A stretch of DNA of 64,000 nucleotides from NCBI GenBank assembly GCA_964017145.1, contig OZ024852.1, forward strand, positions 931,945 to 995,944, in the 5' to 3' direction. Source of the stretch: Agrocybe praecox. Lineage: Eukaryota > Basidiomycota > Agaricomycetes > Agaricales > Agrocybaceae. Each line of letters opens with the position of its first letter. Position 1 is the stretch's first letter. Position numbers and translations under genes: made by a program. A model generated the notes under the pieces. That model saw nothing but the letters and a program-made list of their open reading frames with translations. It searched no databases and had not been told where the DNA came from. Shown here one piece after another: positions 1 to 11,600 of this stretch.

Positions 1-2444
1 CCCCCAGTACTCTGCACAGGAGTTGTCACGTCGGCGGATGCCGCAGTGAAGCCTTGCTCCGTATGAGTAAATGAGGGTCCAGCAGAAGTTGAAGCAGTTG
101 GTTCAGAAGGTATTTCTGGCTCTGGGTTGGGATCTTTTACACCAAACCGTTTACACAGCAGTCTAGCTGGCTGCCATGGTTTTGCTTCTCGAGTTAGATG
201 CCCGTACATGCCTAGCCTGGCGGCGTGTTCTTTCGGGCTGATCTTCTCTTCTTCTTCTTTGCGCCGTTGTTCTTCTTTCGCAGCGATCTCCTCCTGTGTG
301 GGGATGTGTAGTCCTTCATTGACAGTAGGGCCTAATTCAACCACCGCCGCACTTGTAAATCTGCCAGCCATAGCACCAGACATAGGCTTGAACAGTGATG
401 CAGACTTCGCATAATCTGCTAGCTCCTTGTTAAATTCATCAATGCTTTGATCACGCACTCGTTGCAGAGGCGGAGTTGACCCATCTGGACTAGCTTGTGA
501 CCATAAATAGGCTGTGTAGCGCGCTTGCTTTTCAGGGTTATTTGTGAAAGGTTGGAAGCCATTTAAGGCAGCCTGAGCGACATGAGGTTCAAGTTTGGTG
601 ACGGATATGGAAGGTGCCGTAGTCGCCGATTCCCCTGGTCCCGAAGGCACCCCTGATTTTAAACCAGATGCTATTGACTTTATTCTTTCTTTGTCCTTTT
701 GTGACATATAGTCAAAGACTGATCGTGGGCCCGCTAGAAGTGGCGTCTCCCCGAGTATAGCACCTCTCTGCATTATACTCAGTAAGGCTTTTTCTATCAG
801 AAAAACAAAATGATACTTGCCTCTTCTGCAGATATTTTGGAGCGTTTCCATTGCTCGTGAGATTGAGATTCAGGAGGTGGAGGCTGCTGTCTATTTTCTT
901 TATCAGCTGCCCATACTCTTCGGGGATCTGGTTCCCAGCCTGGGGGAACTTCAGGAATAGGAAACCTAAATTTGCTGTGAGTTTTGCCAAGCTAAGTCTG
1001 CTATAATTAACATACCATTTCTCGTCCGTAACTGGCTCATCGGAGAGAATGAATCCAGGTAAAACCCGTTGACCGTCACGAAAATATTGCGAACTTGCCG
1101 CGATTGTTGTCTATAAGATCCGTGAATCTCGAGTCTCGAAGAGTATAGCTCTAAAAGTATCGGTCAAAACTTACGTGAGGCTTCTTTTGCTTTTCTGCTT
1201 GACGCCCAATTACTACCATATCATCGTCGTCCCCTCCTGCAAAGTCATACGCAGCTCGACGTCGGGAGCCAATCGGATTGTTATCATAGACGTCCAAGTC
1301 ATCCTCATCCGCGTCATTAAGAGCACCGAGGCCGAACCCGCCTAAACATCATCAAGGGTTTTTTTTTGTTTTGAAAAGGCCCATAATGGGAAATTAATTG
1401 GGCATACCTGCTAACCTAGGGCCGTTGCTACTACCTGCCGCACTGCTGCCCAAGGTTTCATCGAGGCTCATCCCAGGAGTATAACCTAATCCGTGGCTGT
1501 TATCCTTTCTCTTCACTATCAATACGGGGGTATCTCGAGGGGCATATTTATGTTTGCTCGCTTCTTCATCATCATCCGGTATTTCGAGGGTAGTTCCCTG
1601 GAATTTGGCGCCTGTGGTAGCATCATACGCCAATGCGTCTTGAAGTTTCCGTTGTTTCAGGCTGATACGGGGTCCGATTCCCTGACCAATTCGCCAACCC
1701 ATTCTTTTGAGTATACGGGCACCGACTGAGTCCTTTGGGGCAGGTAGCAAGGAAGCCTCTAATGTTTGTGTGATCGGGCTTTTATAATAATGAGAAACAA
1801 ATCATTTGATTAGTGAACATGTAAATGGCGCACTCTTTCTCGGAATCATCTTCTGTCTTCCCAAATAGTTCAGCCTGCGTGCCACCCAAGAAGTCCATCT
1901 CTTCTGTGGTGTCAACAAGCTTCCTGCTATCCTTCAAGTCTTGAAGATCCTCGTCGTCCATGAAATCCTCAGGCCGGGCAGGTCCCTTCTTAGCTCTTTC
2001 ATTTCGCGAGGAAACAAACGTTGAAGGCGTCCACCCTAGACGGCCAAGTCAACTTTAGAGGAGGATCAGATGGAAGTCTTGACACACCTTCCTTGGATCC
2101 AACGGAGTTGAAGTATCCAGCAGAGAAACCACCTGTGAATGCGCCATGTAAACGTCTTCGGCCTTTCTCATCACGAACCTGTTGACTATGATTCAGATAT
2201 CATGGAATGACTTGGACTAACAGCAGACTCAGACTTCTTGTTTCCACAAGGGCACAAACTCTCCCGTGTCCTTCGATTTTTCTAGAGGTGGTAAAGGCGT
2301 GCCAATCTATCGTTGAGCAGTATCAGACTTGAGACGATCCACCTTTCATCAGTCGTTACGTACCAGGCAGAAGTTCTCATTGGCCTTTCGGCTAGACGTG
2401 TTCACTCCAAGCTCGTCGAGTTTCTTTTTGAGTCTAGTAGTCAT
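1..2444 (-). CDS. GPATCH1: G-patch domain protein 1 (DUF1604), 3' end outside window
   Basis: Spliceosome-associated G-patch protein of the GPATCH1/DUF1604 family; such proteins activate DEAH helicases in nuclear pre-mRNA splicing. I start at the ATG at 2444, which opens [20 protein letters not shown]. Exon 2 gives the hallmark [18 protein letters not shown] and exon 3 (about 2182-2090) gives [20 protein letters not shown]. Exon 4 (about 2042-1810) gives [20 protein letters not shown] followed by an acidic stretch. The G-patch core [16 protein letters not shown] is encoded near 1720-1670. Later exons give [14 protein letters not shown] (about 1060-1018) and [18 protein letters not shown] (about 965-910). 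A long last visible exon runs from about 770 off the window edge. These blocks appear in the family's usual order, so the family call is strong. At least nine exons are visible. The gene is divergent from the permease at 3561. Confidence 0.9.
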
Positions 2445-3560
2445 ATTGATCACAAACGAGATATATGTCGAAAGTTCAGAGTCATCGTTAGTAGCGACCA
2501 CGGACGTCAATATTGTTCATTGAATTATGAGCTGGCACGTGATCTGTGTGGTCCCATTCTTCGGTGATCGGGGTACATAGGAGTCGTCTATATTTGGCAA
2601 CGCAGAACGAGAGGAAATTTTTGGCTTGGCTTCCACCCTCAGTCGTGATAAATCCTACCAGTGCATGACAGCTCGGTCATGGTACTCCTGTGGCAGTCAT
2701 GGTGAATTATCACAGGTTTTTGCGGTCTACGTTGACAAGAGCGCTCGCGGCTATCGGACAAGGTCGACCTCCGTCGAGCATAACTTCTGCACTGGATTCT
2801 TGACCTCGGACTCCTCTCGACCGGTGTGCCCTGGAGAGAGGCACACGACTACAAAACCCTGCTTATAACTGGCGACCGGAACATCGCTCGTTTATATTCA
2901 ACGTTACCTTGTAAACGTAACAAGCACTACATTGCTTCAGGTCATCATCAAAATATCGTAACAGGATTGTCTCCGCTTGCAAAATCCTCACGGTATACAA
3001 ACCGATGCGGATACTCAGGCGCCCTGTCATTCCTTCCATAATCCACGGAATATATGTGTCCGCCTGATGATTCACGAATAGCAAGAATATCGCGTAGAGG
3101 CCTCGTTGGATTTATATCACCGCCTCACAGCGATAGCAAACTTGGATAGTCGGGATGAGATTTCGACTGGAGATGTGTCCAGGTGTCATCTATCAATAAC
3201 TTTCTGTCAGACTGCATGCATTTGATGTGTGATGTCAAGAAAGTATTCTCCAGATAGCGCGTCCTTCTCACCTGCCGTCTTACCCATGTGTAAATATCTA
3301 TTATTACACTGGGGCTCGGAAGATAATCATGTTACTATTAGGTCACAGATAAATTATACAGTTGGACTCCTCCATTCACCTCCAAACGGCGTGACAATAT
3401 ACTCTTATCGAACCCACGCCTCCGATACCCGTCATGTATCACTGTATCCCCCTTCAACTCCACTAGGTACACCGGTAGACTATATATATGGGTGCCTGGG
3501 AGAAGGGAAGCCCCTTCTTTCTTTACGTCCTCCCTCTCCAAAAAATTTCCGTAGCACATC
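2445..3560. promoter_or_regulatory. Divergent intergenic region between GPATCH1 and permease
   Basis: About 1.1 kb without a supportable gene, upstream of both flanking genes. The small ORFs here lack family features. The only element I can point to is the TATA run at 3481-3489. Confidence 0.5.
3481..3489 (+). promoter_or_regulatory. Probable TATA element of the permease
   Basis: The run TATATATAT lies about 75 nt before the permease ATG at 3561, a usual distance for a fungal core promoter. Assignment rests on position and composition only. Confidence 0.45.
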
Positions 3561-6253
3561 ATGTCGGACCAGGAGAAACACGAAAAGGATAGCGTTAGCA
3601 TCGAGCAAGCTGGAGTGCCAGGCGGTACTAGGCAAACCAACCCAGAGTAAGTTGTATCCATGATATTCCGTCGTCATTGTTGCCAACACTTCTCTAGTTT
3701 CCACTTGGATGAACACGATTTGGATCGCGTTCAACGCAGGCTCAAGCAACGCCATGTACAAATGTAAGACCATCAAACACATTTATCTGACATTATCTGT
3801 AACTAATGTTTGTTTTAGGATTGCTGTAAGTCTCGACTGGCCTATAGATGATGTTCTGTCCGAGTTAACCGTCATGACAGATCGCTGGTACTATTGGTAC
3901 AGGACTGTTTTTAGGTTCTGGAGGGGCCTTAGCCACTGCAGGGCCTCTAGGCGCTCTGATAGCATATGCTTTGGTTGGCACTGTGGCATATTCGTACGCA
4001 TACCCTTGATCCTCACTTTGTCGTTGAGAAGCTCATTAATATCTATAGCTCCCTGTGTGCCGTCGGTGAAATGACGACATGGGCTCCCATATCTGGTACC
4101 TTCCCCCATTTCGGTTAGTCATATTTCACACCCTGTACCTTAATATTTCTGAGTGAACCTCTATGCGTACTGCGCAGCTGCTCGATGGGTAGACCCTGCT
4201 CTCGGTTTTGCTACAGGATGGGTAAGAGGCGCATTCCATTTTCCGGGGATTAAGGCTGATGACAAAGTTAGAATTACTTTTACACCAACGCGTGAGTTTT
4301 GACTCCAAATAACCTACGGTGCCCATCCCGATGATATACCTTGCTTAGCATTTCAACACCTGTCGAAATCACGGCGGCTGTCATTTTACTGAGTTTCTGG
4401 GACCATAAAGTATGTCCTTTTATTACGATGATGTCGACCGGATCCTGAACTTTTGTTGTAGCAGAATCATGTCGCGGCATATACCGCAGTTGTTTGTGTC
4501 CTAGTTTGTCTGATTAATATCTTTGGTGTACGGTGCGTGGGATAGTTCTTTTTTTAAAGTTGGCATCGTTCTTATGCTGTGTGTTTTCAGATATTTCGGA
4601 GAATGTGAGAAATATAATTTAATGAAACCATTTCCATCGTTTCCTGACCAAATATACCTGCAGCTGAATTTATATTCGCTATTGTCAAACGTTAGTTTTC
4701 ATCTATTTCACTCAATGTTAGGGTCTGAACGATTGAATTATAGTTACTCTGATCATTGGACTACTCCTTGTTGGTCTTATTATTGACCTCGGAGGAGGAC
4801 CGCAAGGTGATCGCATTGGATTCAGGGTATGTACCACATGAAAAAGCATGCTTAAAATCAAATCGTTCTAATGTTTCGTAGTTCTGGAAAAACCCAGGTG
4901 CTGTAAACCGTGCTGGTTTAGTGCACGGTCACATTGGAACCGATCGATTCGTTGCGATCCTGAGTGTGCTCGTTCAAGCCGCGTTCTCATTCCAGGGAAT
5001 GGAATTGGTTGTCATGTGCGTTTCACCGTCGTTTAGAAAAGAGTTGTGTTCAATTTTTTATTTGTAGTGCTGCTTCGGAGACTGAAAGTCCTCGCCGTAA
5101 TATCGCGAAGGCAGTCCGCCGTGTCTTCTACCGTATTGTTGTTTTCTATGTTAGTTCTTCAATCTCTACCTGCAGTCTTAATCAGGCTAACCAACAAGTA
5201 GATTCTGGGGATTCTCATGATCGGAATGCTCGTCGCATACAATGATGTAGATCTTCTCAATTTGCAAGGTATGTTTTGCTGGACGATATCTTGTGGATCA
5301 TTGGCACTTATCATTTTTTTCCAGGCAACAATACTGCCGCGAGTTCGCCTTTCGTCATCGCCATCAAACGCGCAGGAATCAATGGTGACTAGAGTGCTTC
5401 TTTGTAATTTATTAATACTCATGCCCATTTCCAGTCCTACCTCACATCGTCAACGCGGCCATTTTCACGAGTGCATTCTCGGCTGGTAACAGTTTCTTAT
5501 TCTGTGCCTCCCGTGTCCTCTATGGCCTTGCACTTCGCGGCCAAGCACCCAGAGTTTTGACATACTGCACCAAGAAAGGACTTCCTCTATACGCCGTCTT
5601 AGTCACGTCCTGCTTCACGGTTCTATCGTTCATGAGTGTATCAAGTGGTTCGAACACGGTATTCAAGTACGTATCTTCCTTCGCACTGTTCTTGTTTTCG
5701 TTTAACGAAAGTGAACAGCTGGTTCGTTAACTTGTCCACCACTGGAGGATTCACAAGTTGGTTCGTTATGAATTTGACTTACGTCCGCTTCCGCAAAGGA
5801 TTGTTGGCCCAAGGCTTTGACCCCAAAACGAACTCATATCATAACTCATGGCAACCATACTTGAGCTACTGGGGTATGGGATGGACTATGTTCTTTATCC
5901 TCGTCAACGGATTCACTGTCTTCTGGAAATTCGACGTATCGAAATTCTTCACCGCATGTATGTTTATGTCGCTTTCTGCCTTCGAGTTCGACATGCTTAT
6001 CACATCCCTCACATAGACATCAATATTCCCTTTTTCTTCATCCTCTACTTTGGTTACAAGTTTGTTAAGAAAACTCACTTCTGGACACCGCTGGACATGG
6101 ACCTTGTCACTGTATGTCTTGTTGATTTCATCCATCATCTTTCTTGAGATTCTAAATGCTTGACTTTAGGGTATCCCAACGCTGGAAGAAACTGAAGAAC
6201 CAGAAGTTCCACCAAGAACCCTTGGGGAAAAGATCGCAGACATCCTTTTCTGA
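3561..6253 (+). CDS. Amino-acid permease (fungal YAT/AAT family)
   Basis: Plasma-membrane amino-acid/proton symporter of the APC superfamily. Spliced by eye it gives about 555 residues in about 20 exons, the usual length for fungal permeases. An acidic N-terminus with FHLDEHDLDRVQRRLKQRHV leads into the diagnostic first membrane segment GTIGTGLFLGSGGALATAGP. It continues with GEMTTWAPISGTFPHF, WVDPALGFATGWNYFYTNA, a hydrophobic LTLIIGLLLVGLIIDLGGGP, then FQGMELVVIAASETESPRRN, NAAIFTSAFSAGNSFLFCAS and a C-terminal cytoplasmic tail. All blocks are in family order and no frame break was seen. Several exons are tiny: 7 nt (3819-3825), 20 nt (4272-4291), 14 nt (4591-4604) and 27 nt (4664-4690). 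Which amino acids it carries cannot be read from the sequence. Confidence 0.92.
3819..3825 (+). other. 7-nt microexon of the permease
   Basis: The bases GATTGCT sit between ...TTTTAG and GTAAGTC. Exon 2 ends at 3763 in phase 2 (..CAA AT) and the next large exon starts ATCGCTGGT. Joining across this 7-mer gives RHVQMIAIAGTIGTG, the conserved start of the first transmembrane segment. Without it the frame is lost. Confidence 0.8.
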
Positions 6254-6556
6254 GCAGTGGCTTCCTATTCTGTTGCATCATCATACGCATACTTATAGCA
6301 TTTATTCGCTTTGATTCATACAATGTAGTATCTACCTTTTAGTGTAATGGTTATGCGATTCCTGATTATCACCCATAATTTTGTGTGTATGACCTCTATT
6401 CAATGCAGATGTAAGAAATTCAGGAGTTTGCAGTCCTACGTGAGTTATATATATATTAGCTATAAGGATTAAGTTCACTTAAATCCGTAGTGTTTCAAAA
6501 ACATGTGGGTCTGTGGATGCCGTAAAAAGGTTAATCTTGGTACGAACACATCGCTT
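6254..6556. other. Convergent 3' intergenic region
   Basis: 303 bp between the stop codons of the permease and the methyltransferase. It is AT-rich and holds shared 3' sequence; no gene was seen. Confidence 0.6.
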
Positions 6557-8171
6557 TCACATTTTACGGAATTTCCCCTGCATCCACACGCGATACATCT
6601 TGAGTTGTCTTTTCCTATTGACAATCAAGCGCCTATCGATGCCAAGTTGCTCTGCAACGAAAAGGGGGTGGGGCGGACAGTTCTTTAGAGGCATTAGGAG
6701 ATTGGGGTGGATTGCAGAAAGTGGAAGGGTAGTATCGGCCTGCGATGACAATGACTGATCTTCGTGGGATTGATTGAGTACTTCGCGCAAGGGAGAGGCA
6801 GCTTGTACATCGACATCTACTGATTGTGCAAAAGAAACGGCAGTGTTGTTCCCTTCTTCGTCCTGTTCTGTGGTGCTTATGGTCGGTTGGACATCTGTTT
6901 CATTCACACGGTTTCCAGTAAACAGAAGAGAAAGTTCGTCTGAAAGATCATCAAGGAAGTTAGAAACGACTTTAAACGCGCGGGAGCAGATGCACTCTTA
7001 CCGAGCTCGAAGAAGTAAACACGCGTTTTATCCCCTCGAATATAAAAATTATCGTCAAGTAGTCTCCCACCCTTGAAACGCAACTGGGTCAGGTCATGTC
7101 GGCCATAGTCCCGGAACAGAATCATTCCTCCAGGCTTTAACATCTACGTGGTGAGCTAAAATTAGAAAGGGGCCAGATTATTACAGAGGGACATTTGCAT
7201 GCCTTGTGCATGTTACTGATCGCCTGTCCCCACTCATCTGGATGCAGGGCGCTCATTACAAAAACGAGGATAATTAAATCGACTGTCCCTGAGGTAATAT
7301 CTTCAGGAATTCCATTTTGTGAAGTCCCGTCCCAGACGGCTGCATTGATGGATCCCACAGGAGGAGAGATATACAGTGGGTCGTTCTTCCCAATGGGCGT
7401 AAGCTGCACTGTGTTCGAGATGCTTATACAATAATAACTTACCTGTACCAGTTTAACTGCATGAGACGAATAATCGTACGCTTTTATCTGCAACTGGGCG
7501 TTCTGATTGGCAGAGAGCAGCGGTAAAACGGAATTACCGGCACCTTGAGCGGTTATTTAAGGGATGCCTTTGGATGCGAATCTATATAGAAACACTTACC
7601 GCAGCCTACTTCAGCTATCAGGATAGGACCTGCGTCAGCCTTCGTTGCAGCTACAAGTTCAGGGAACTCATTATGCAGCCTATGGGCCGGTATGAAATAA
7701 GAATACACACCCCAACGCAAAAAAGTGGCATCCATTCCTACCATTTCCTGTTGCGAAAGAAATTGTTGGCATTCATTTTGTAGAAGTTGTCCCTGTATCT
7801 CCAAGCACTGAGCAAGATAATCGAGAATATAAAGAGCATTCTGGCATACCAATGCTTGGCTGGTTTCTCATTAACCTTCACTTTTTCCTCAGAAGAGACC
7901 GGATTTAGTCTTTGCTTCGCTAATGATTTTGTAATCGCTTCCATCTGATCATCTGGAGGGGGTACATGATCCCATGCATTTTGGCTCCAGACGTCTGCTT
8001 CATCCGTTAGAAATCTGACAGGGACGTTTGTTAGATGTAGATGACGGGGGCAGTGGGCAAGAGAACTCATATGAAGGCGCACCTGGAACCAAAAGCTGGT
8101 TTTTCTTCGTTGACATCCTGTACCGATGATGTAGCCTTTTTACTCGACTCTCCGTTTTGCTTGCTTGCCAT
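6557..8171 (-). CDS. TRM140: tRNA N3-methylcytidine methyltransferase (TRM140/METTL2 family)
   Basis: S-adenosylmethionine-dependent enzyme of the family that makes 3-methylcytidine in the anticodon loop (position 32) of tRNAs. The start at 8171 ([10 protein letters not shown]) leads into [20 protein letters not shown], the family's N-terminal block, and then [20 protein letters not shown]. The SAM-binding motif I is [14 protein letters not shown], followed by [30 protein letters not shown] and [20 protein letters not shown]. The substrate-side block is [18 protein letters not shown]. The C-terminus [20 protein letters not shown] is nearly invariant in this family. Between the catalytic core and that tail there is a longer, low-complexity Ser/Asp-rich insert. 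No actin-binding extension like that of yeast Abp140 is visible. Multi-exon and intact as read; divergent from the Rho1 GEF at 8602. Confidence 0.9.
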
Positions 8172-8601
8172 AGTGTGGATAAAACCTTAACAAATATAAG
8201 CGATAAGATGGTCGACTAGATTCTTTGATATCGGGTATGTCGGAGGTAGTTCAGCGCTTCTTATGATGTCTCTGTTATTAGAGGTAGAGACAAGGAAAAA
8301 GACTTTAGAAAGATTCGAAGGTATAATGTAGGTTGGATGAAAAAATAAAATAAAAGAGGTGATGAGCCTAACTACGGCAGACTGTGCCGGAACGTCGGAT
8401 ATTGATTTGGTTACGACTATACAAGATAGCCAAGTTTCGCGTAGACCAACTTTGATTTGTCCAATATACCCTTTGCTTATTCTCATCATTATCCATGACC
8501 CTACCCAAACTCATCTGCTGACTGTATACCACTTCTCGCTACTAAACCCACTCGCATACACTCAAGGGCTTGGATCAATCGTGGAGGATACTTAGGAGGC
8601 C
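8172..8601. promoter_or_regulatory. Divergent promoter region, TRM140 / Rho1 GEF
   Basis: 430 bp between two opposed start codons, so both promoters must lie here or overlap the 5' ends. No clear TATA box or gene was recognised. Confidence 0.55.
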
Positions 8602-11600
8602 ATGTCTGGTGGTCCTATCCTTGGCCTTAATGTTGCTCCGGGAGAGGAGGAATCATTGGATGACCTCTACGAGAAGGTTTTACGCGGGTTCCAGTCGAGT
8701 CCGGCCTCTCCAGAATCTCCATATTCTCCAGAATCCCATACAGACTCACCAACGTCCGAGAGTCAGAGATCTATAAGTGAGATCAGTGCCAGTAACGTGC
8801 AACGTTCCTCGAGCTGTAAGTCCGGTATTATGGTATCTTTTACATACTGATACTGTCTATAGACACACCCAGTCCACTTTCCCAATATCAACAACCACAA
8901 TCCTCGTCTCCAGCACCGTCACAATCTCCTGCAAATAGTTCAACAGCTCGTCCTTCCCGCAGGCCGTTACCCCAGCCTCCCCAAGCTGGCCCATCCAGTT
9001 CAGCAGTATCAACAGCTGCCCTCACACGACCACCACATCCACAAGCTGGCCCATCTATAAAGTAAGTTTAGTGCTTTGGTAGGCTTTTTTTATCTTACCA
9101 AATACTTTAGTCGACATACCGAACTTTCTCGACCAAGTTCCGGACGATCCGAACGACCTTTAAGCCGTAAACTATCACGGGATTACTCACAACGCTCCTC
9201 AAACTATACCCCAATCAGCTCAGTTGCAGAGCTAGCCGATGAAAATGGCGCTGGACCTTCTGGTTCCCAACAAATGCAGTGGAATCAAGAAGAAGAAGCG
9301 CCCACGTCTCCGTCTACCGAGTTTCCTGATCCGTTTGCTGCATTTCTGCCTGGCTATTATCGTAGTGTGGATGAAGATCCGAATGCTGAAGTTTCTCTGG
9401 AGTTCACTCCCCAAGATCCTGAAGATGTGGCCGACTATACCGAGCCTCCTTCAGAGCCTCCCCCGGAAGATTATGAAGAATCAGTAGCAGCAAGCGAGCT
9501 GACTTCCATTCCAGAACGCTACCCATATCATCAAAGCGTCGATTCTGGGGCTTCTATATTGGGAAGATTCACGTCAGCGACAGATGTCGCGACCTTCATG
9601 AGTATGTTTGCTTTCTCATTTTGTTCAAATATGACGACTAATTGACATCAAGGCAGAGACTATCCTATCTTACAGCCTCCATCGAATTCCTCAGACTTCT
9701 ACACTCTCCCTCACCCCCGAGAATCGGCCGTAGAACTTCGACAATATACACAAAGTGATCATGGCCGGTCGAGCTGGGCGGACCGCGATTTGAACGACAA
9801 CAATAGCATTATTGACATAAGCGCCAGCGCACATCGTTCAAACACGGTTGTCTCGTACCGATCGGAGGTTGTTGACTGGGCTGTAGCCGGTCCAAGTGAT
9901 CTTCCTCGACGAAACACTGATGTCATCAAACGGATCGCCACTTTCGAACAACGGACACCTTTGGAGTTGCATCCTCAAGACGTGGATGACTTTGAGGACG
10001 ATGAAAGAAGGTTTATTAATCCTGCACTTCTTTCTCATCTTGCGGTACAATTAAGAGATAAAGTTCCTCGTGGAGTTCACGTTAAAGGAAGCATTCCTTA
10101 TCCTCGTGCTTTTACCGGCAAGGACATTGTGGTGAGTGTGTTCGATTTCTTAACCGAAATTTCGTATAATTTTCAACACATATACAGTCAACCCTACACT
10201 CCATTATCCAACAAGGAATAGTCCGTGACCATGGAAGTCCTCCTGCTGATAGAAGGGCTGCCATATTGGTAGCCCGTAGCTTACAGACTATGCTTTTTTT
10301 CTATGAAGTGGAATGGGGTGCAAGGCCTTTGCAGGACGGCGTCGAAGATGTATATATGTTCATAGATGACCAAGAAGGCGGATCGGATTCGCCGATCGAA
10401 CGCGCAGAACTTCCAACAGGCGTTGTGACCATCTTAACGAAATGTTATTCTGCTAGTTGCGACACCGAGCATGGAGTCTGCTATTCTTATGGTTGTCCTC
10501 GTAAGGTGAAAACATTGTTTTATAAATGTTTTTAACAGACTGAAATCTGTTTTAAGGGAATGGCTCAATTACCCAATATTGCGGAAACGGCCATTGGTGC
10601 TACGCGGGAGGACTGGTCGAAGGAAGTCCCAGCACAGGTATTGGCTTCATTGTCAGAAAACGAAATAAATCGACAAACGTATGCATTTTTTTCTCATAAC
10701 GCTTGTCAAAGAATGAAAAAAGCTTACATTCTACTGTAGGATTATTCACAAGTTGATCAGCAAAGAAGAACAGTATATTGAAGATCTTAACATTGTTGAA
10801 AACGTCTTTATCAAGCCATTGATGCAGGCTGACCCTCCGATAATGACACCTCTTGAACTAGAAGAGTTTATCGAACAGGTGTTTGGTAATATTCTCGAAC
10901 TCCGCGAATGCAATCGTCGACTGTTGGAGGTTATGTATGTTCGACAAAGAGAGCATCGCCCGGTTATTCAGGGCGTAGGCGACATTTTCCTGGACGCTGC
11001 TACCGAGTTTAGGCTTGTGTATCCCATATATGTTGGCCATCATCCTTTGGTGGAAAAGAGGATGAAGGAAGAGATGGAACATAATCCTGAATTTCGTTTG
11101 TTCATTGAGGTAAGTCATGTGATCGTGTCCCTGTGGAAATGAAATCAAAGGGGAAATTATTTTGGGTTAGAAATGCTCTCGCAAACTAGCAGCTAGGCCT
11201 GGAGGAAGCCCACGGCTTGATTTGAAGCATTATTTGAATCGACCGGCAGAACATTTACAAAAATATCCCGTACTTTTGGAGGCCGTTTACCGCGAAACCG
11301 AGGAGTCGAATCCAGATGGCGATTTCCTTATGGAGGCGATCACCGCTATCCAGAATTTGCAGAATGACGCTCAGCTTCGAACATTCCAGTCAGCTATGGG
11401 AAAGGGAAGCACCGGCAAGTGGGAATGGCACGATCTGGTTTCTTCCGAAACGCGGGCAAAATTCACACAAGAAGAGGCTAAACGTCAATCGTAAGCATTT
11501 GAAAAACCTTCATTATACACACAGCGGACTGACTTGGCCGATTATATGTAGAATCATATTTGAATTAATCAAAGGTGAAATGGCGTACGTACGTGACCTT

